A stretch of DNA of 64,000 bases from Pseudomonas sp. R84 (GTDB lineage: Bacteria > Pseudomonadota > Gammaproteobacteria > Pseudomonadales > Pseudomonadaceae), in assembly GCF_009834515.1 (NCBI RefSeq), contig NZ_CP019426.1, positions 2,655,501 to 2,719,500 on the forward strand. The letters run 5' to 3'. The position numbers were made by a program, and so were the translations under genes. Under the pieces are notes generated by a model that was given only the letters and a program-made list of their open reading frames with translations, had not been told where the DNA came from and searched no databases. Numbering within the stretch: the stretch's first letter is position 1; every line of letters begins with the position of its first letter. Below, piece by piece: positions 60,924 through 64,000 of the stretch.

Positions 60924-61010
60924 CTGTAGGAGCTGCCGAAGGCTGCGATCTTTTGATCTTGTTTTTAAAAGATCAGAATCAAAAGATCGCAGCCTCCGGC
61001 AGCTCCTACA
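60924..61010. repeat. Palindromic repeat (GGAGCTGCCGAAGGCTG family)
   Basis: Arms start TGTAGGAGCTGCCGAAGGCT; inner GATCTTTTGATCTT pairs with the complement. It lies between convergent genes and could end both transcripts. Confidence 0.9.
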
Positions 61011-61015
61011 GTGAG

Positions 61016-61600
61016 TTACTTCTTCATGATCGAAGTGAAGAGCTCGGATTCGAGGAAGCGCTGCAACCAGGCCTGTAAGCGAACATAAGGCGTCTGTGCA
61101 AACCACTCGCGATCCACATGGGCAAACTGCCGAACGAAGGGCAGCAGGGCGATATCTGCCAGGCTCGGATGGTCGGCCAGAAGATAATCGCGATCGTTGA
61201 GCAGCGCTTCCAGCCGCTGCAAATACACCGCGCCTTCAGCCCGATAAACCTCCATTGGCTGCTCGGGATAACGCTCGGCATACTTGTAGCGATTCAACTG
61301 CACCTTGAACCCCTGATCATTCGCCTCGATCAATTCAGCAATCCGCGAGTCGCCATCAAGCAACCAACCCTGCGGATCATTCTGCGCCAACGCCCAGCGC
61401 ATGATCTCCAGACTTTCATCAATTACCAGCCCACCGGCATCCAGCACCGGCACCGTACCCTTGGGAGAGATCGCCAGCATCTCGGCCGGTTTGGCCTTGA
61501 GGCTGACTTCAACGATCTCCACGGGCACACCCGAATAGCGCAGTGCCATTCGCGCGCGCATCGCGTACGGGCAGCGGCGGAAGGAGTACAGCGTGTTCAT
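61016..61600 (-). CDS. Glutathione S-transferase-like protein
   Basis: The product (194 aa) has an N-terminal thioredoxin-like domain. The CPYA motif is at about residues 10-13 (SFRRCPYAMRARMALRYS), cis-proline in KGTVPVLDAG (about 48) and the glutathione-contact DESLEIMRW (about 60). A helical C-terminal domain follows. The start overlaps the sbcC stop by four bases, so it is translationally coupled to sbcC. A general redox or detoxification role is likely; the substrate is unknown. Confidence 0.88.
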   Translation of the reverse strand: MNTLYSFRRCPYAMRARMALRYSGVPVEIVEVSLKAKPAEMLAISPKGTVPVLDAGGLVIDESLEIMRWALAQNDPQGWLLDGDSRIAELIEANDQGFKVQLNRYKYAERYPEQPMEVYRAEGAVYLQRLEALLNDRDYLLADHPSLADIALLPFVRQFAHVDREWFAQTPYVRLQAWLQRFLESELFTSIMKK

Positions 61601-64000
61601 TTCACCTCCAGTGTGCTCAAACCATTGCCCTGACGCTGCACCTGAATCTGCACCGGAATCCGCTCGTGCATTTCCTGCACATGGGAAATCACTGCCACTT
61701 TGCGGCCCTGCGCTTGCAAGCCATCGAGCGCATCCATGGCCAGTTGCAGCGACTCCGGATCAAGGCTGCCAAAACCTTCATCAATAAACAGCGATTCGAT
61801 CTTCAGCGTACTTGACGCCATCGACGCCAGGCCTAACGCCAACGCCAACGACACCAGGAACGTCTCGCCGCCAGACAACGAATGCACCGAGCGCAGTTCA
61901 TCGCCCATTTCGGTGTCCATCACCAGCAGGCCGAGCATGCTGCCGCCGCGTTTCAAGCGATAGCGTTTGACCAGTTGGCGCAGTTGCACGTTGGCGTGAT
62001 GCACCAGCAAGTCGAGGTTGTAAGCCTGGGCGATCTTGCGGAAGGTGTCGCCGGTGGCCGAGCCGATCAAGGCACTGAGTCGCGCCCAGCGTTGATACTC
62101 GGCATATGCCGAGGCAATCTGCTGCGCCAGTGCCTGATTGGCGTTCTGCCGGCGCTGGTCTTCGACCTGTTCGGCGCGCAATTCGGCGCACTGCTGTTCG
62201 CTGACGGTGAACTGGTTTTGCAGGTCCGCGAGGGCGCTGGCCAGTTGTTCGGCATCCAGATTGCCGTTGTGCTGCGCCTGATGATCGAGCAGACGCTGGT
62301 CACGCTCCTGCAACAACACCTTGGCCTGTTCGATGGCTTTTTCGTTGTGCTGCAAGCGCTGGCGCAGCTCGGCGACCTGCCCGTCGTCGACCCGCAACAG
62401 GTCTTCGAGGCCGCCGTCATCCAGTTCAGGATGGCGAGCGCGCCAGTCGGCAATCTTGCTGGCCAGATCCTGGTCTTCGCTTTGCAGCGCCTGCAAACGT
62501 TCCTGCTGCGCCTTGAGTTCGGCGGCGATCTGCACGAGTTGCGTGCGCACGTTCTGCAGTTCCTGCGCGGTACCGGTTTCGGCATTGCGCGCCTGCTCAA
62601 CCGCTTGCTCAAGCTGCTGCTGCCAGTGTTCGGCGCTGCTGTGCTCGCCGAGCAACTGTGCAAGTTTTTGCTGGCAGGCTTGCTGTTGCTCAGTGAGCGC
62701 GGCGAATTGCTGTTCGGCGCTGAGCAACTGCTGTGCGCGGGTCTGCTGGCGATCCTGCTCCTTCTCCAGCGTCTGCTGACGTTGTTGCTGTTCGGTCTGC
62801 TCCTCCTTCTGCTGATCGACCTGCGCCAGGCGCTCGGCAATCTGCCGGTCGAGCTGCATGAAGGTCGCCGCCGGTTCCTGGCGCAAGGCCTCAAGGGTGT
62901 CGGCCGGCAGTAGACTGCCGAACGCAGTGAGTTCTTCGTCGAGGCGCTGACGGTCGCTGCTCAGCTCGCGCTGCTGATTGCTCAGGTGCTGCGCCGCTTG
63001 TTGATGCGTAGTTTCGGCCTGACGCAATTGCTGGGTCAGACGCGCGGCATCCTGTTGCAGGGTGAGCAGGGCGCTCTGGCGTTGTTCGTCCTGAGTGATG
63101 CTCTGGTTCAGTTGCTCGTTTTGCCGGGCGAGCCAGCCATCGCGCTTGTCGGCGTCCTGATTGAACAACTGCGCGGACAGCGGATGCGCGTCGAGGCTTG
63201 GCGCCAACGCTTGTTGCTGAGTGGCCAGTTGTTCCTGCTGTTGCAGTAATTCTTTTTGCTGAGCTATCACGCCACCGACTTCGGCGCGCAGTTCGATGAG
63301 TTTTTCCTTGAGCTGATCGACTACTTGCTGAGCGTTGGCCTGTTCGCTTTCGTCGTGGCGGCCGAGGCTTTGCAACAGCGCTTCGGGCTGATGATACGGA
63401 TGCTCGTTGCTGCCGCAGACCGGACACGGCTGATCATCCTGCAACTGCGCGCGCAACTCTTCGACGCTGGCACTGCGCGCCAGCCGCTGACGTTCAAGCA
63501 GCTCGCGAGTGACGTTGAGGGTTTGCTCGGCAACGGTCAGCTCGGCCTTGGTTTTTATGCCGTCCTGAGTCAGCCGCTCGCGTTCCAGCTGGGCGCTGAG
63601 CTGGCGTTGTTGCAGTTCGCTGCTGCGCTTGTCGAGATCTTGCTGCGTGGCCCACAGACGCGACAGGTCTTCGAAGGCGCGCAGTTGTTTACGGTTGTCC
63701 TGCAACAGCGTGCTGAGGAGGCCGATCTGTTCGGCGACGGCATCAGGTTCGGCGCCGGCCTCCTTGAATAGCATTTCCAGTTGCTGCTTTTGCGTGGTCA
63801 GCTCTGCGGCGCTGCGAGTGGCGTTTTCTTCGAGGCTCGCCAGTTCCGCCTGACCCTTGTTCAAGCGATTGCCGATCAACATCAACTGTTGCAGGCGATC
63901 GCGGTAGGCATTCCACGCATCACTCAGCGGTGCCAGATGGGTACTTTGCTCCAGCTCAGCGGCGATGCGTTGTAGGCGTTCGGCGACTTGGGTCTGTTTA
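61597..64000 (-). CDS. sbcC: SbcC nuclease-complex ATPase (5' end outside window)
   Basis: The visible 800 codons are the central and C-terminal parts of the SMC-like ATPase that works with SbcD to open hairpins at palindromes and double-strand breaks. The zinc hook CPVCGSNEHPYH lies near 63420, between long coiled-coil arms rich in Gln, Leu and Glu. The C-terminal lobe has the ABC signature SLSGGETFLVSLALALG and Walker B SLFIDEGFGSLDPESL. The reading frame is open to the window edge, and the N-terminal Walker A lobe is missing. It is noteworthy in a genome with many long palindromic repeats. Confidence 0.93.
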   Translation of the reverse strand, partial: KQTQVAERLQRIAAELEQSTHLAPLSDAWNAYRDRLQQLMLIGNRLNKGQAELASLEENATRSAAELTTQKQQLEMLFKEAGAEPDAVAEQIGLLSTLLQDNRKQLRAFEDLSRLWATQQDLDKRSSELQQRQLSAQLERERLTQDGIKTKAELTVAEQTLNVTRELLERQRLARSASVEELRAQLQDDQPCPVCGSNEHPYHQPEALLQSLGRHDESEQANAQQVVDQLKEKLIELRAEVGGVIAQQKELLQQQEQLATQQQALAPSLDAHPLSAQLFNQDADKRDGWLARQNEQLNQSITQDEQRQSALLTLQQDAARLTQQLRQAETTHQQAAQHLSNQQRELSSDRQRLDEELTAFGSLLPADTLEALRQEPAATFMQLDRQIAERLAQVDQQKEEQTEQQQRQQTLEKEQDRQQTRAQQLLSAEQQFAALTEQQQACQQKLAQLLGEHSSAEHWQQQLEQAVEQARNAETGTAQELQNVRTQLVQIAAELKAQQERLQALQSEDQDLASKIADWRARHPELDDGGLEDLLRVDDGQVAELRQRLQHNEKAIEQAKVLLQERDQRLLDHQAQHNGNLDAEQLASALADLQNQFTVSEQQCAELRAEQVEDQRRQNANQALAQQIASAYAEYQRWARLSALIGSATGDTFRKIAQAYNLDLLVHHANVQLRQLVKRYRLKRGGSMLGLLVMDTEMGDELRSVHSLSGGETFLVSLALALGLASMASSTLKIESLFIDEGFGSLDPESLQLAMDALDGLQAQGRKVAVISHVQEMHERIPVQIQVQRQGNGLSTLEVK

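Overview
The window is GC-rich chromosomal DNA from a Pseudomonas, most likely of the fluorescens group. This is inferred from the gene families, the Pseudomonas-style MetE, RibB and SbcC proteins, and many copies of two palindromic intergenic repeat families (arms starting TGTAGGAGTGAGCCTGCTCGCG and TGTAGGAGCTGCCGAAGGCTG). No rRNA, tRNA, CRISPR array, transposase or prophage gene was seen. Both ends cut genes: a TonB receptor on the left and sbcC on the right.

Left third (1-15.6 kb): an iron-acquisition island. A TonB-dependent receptor with an N-terminal signalling domain sits with a FecR-type anti-sigma factor and a FecI-type ECF sigma factor behind a good Fur-box candidate. Next comes a six-gene minus-strand operon: SbnH-like decarboxylase, SbnA-like Dap synthase, opine dehydrogenase, IucA/IucC synthetase, MFS exporter and class V aminotransferase. 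A divergent plus-strand unit follows: CitE/SbnG-like lyase, short SbnI-like ParB/serine-kinase protein, and a second TonB receptor closely related to the first. The set resembles the staphyloferrin B pathway, but it has one NIS synthetase instead of three and an octopine/nopaline-type dehydrogenase where SbnB would be. It therefore probably makes a different carboxylate metallophore. The two receptors share an almost identical promoter block at the same distance from their start codons, so the local ECF sigma factor may control both.

15.6-31 kb: a Fur-like winged-helix protein, a two-component pair (LuxR-type regulator and hybrid kinase), two small lipoproteins, a candidate structured small RNA, a reverse transsulfuration pair (cystathionine beta-synthase and gamma-lyase/synthase), metE, a GNAT enzyme, a BtuFCD-like ABC transporter behind a cobalamin riboswitch, a short Ppx/GppA protein, and a ParD-like/methionine aminopeptidase operon behind a palindromic operator.

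31-43 kb: an accessory catabolic region. A spermidine/putrescine-type ABC transporter is flanked by two inverted copies of a MITE-like element. It is followed by a RibB paralogue, DUF1330, NUDIX, a GntR/FCD regulator, a carboxymuconolactone-decarboxylase-like protein, flavin reductase, aldehyde dehydrogenase, alpha/beta hydrolase and an AA_synth-family protein. Three promoters in this region carry the same operator, TGG(T/A)ATACCATAATA, which points to one regulon. The substrate is unknown, and no flavin monooxygenase partner is in the window.

43-64 kb: a YCF48-like protein plus an RND/MMPL transporter; a 1555-residue toxin-like protein; a non-phosphorylative L-arabinose-type sugar-acid cluster (FadR-type GntR regulator, IlvD/Edd dehydratase, MFS, AraD1-like FAH protein, ketoglutarate semialdehyde dehydrogenase); a periplasmic lactonase; several small proteins; a glutathione S-transferase; and sbcC.
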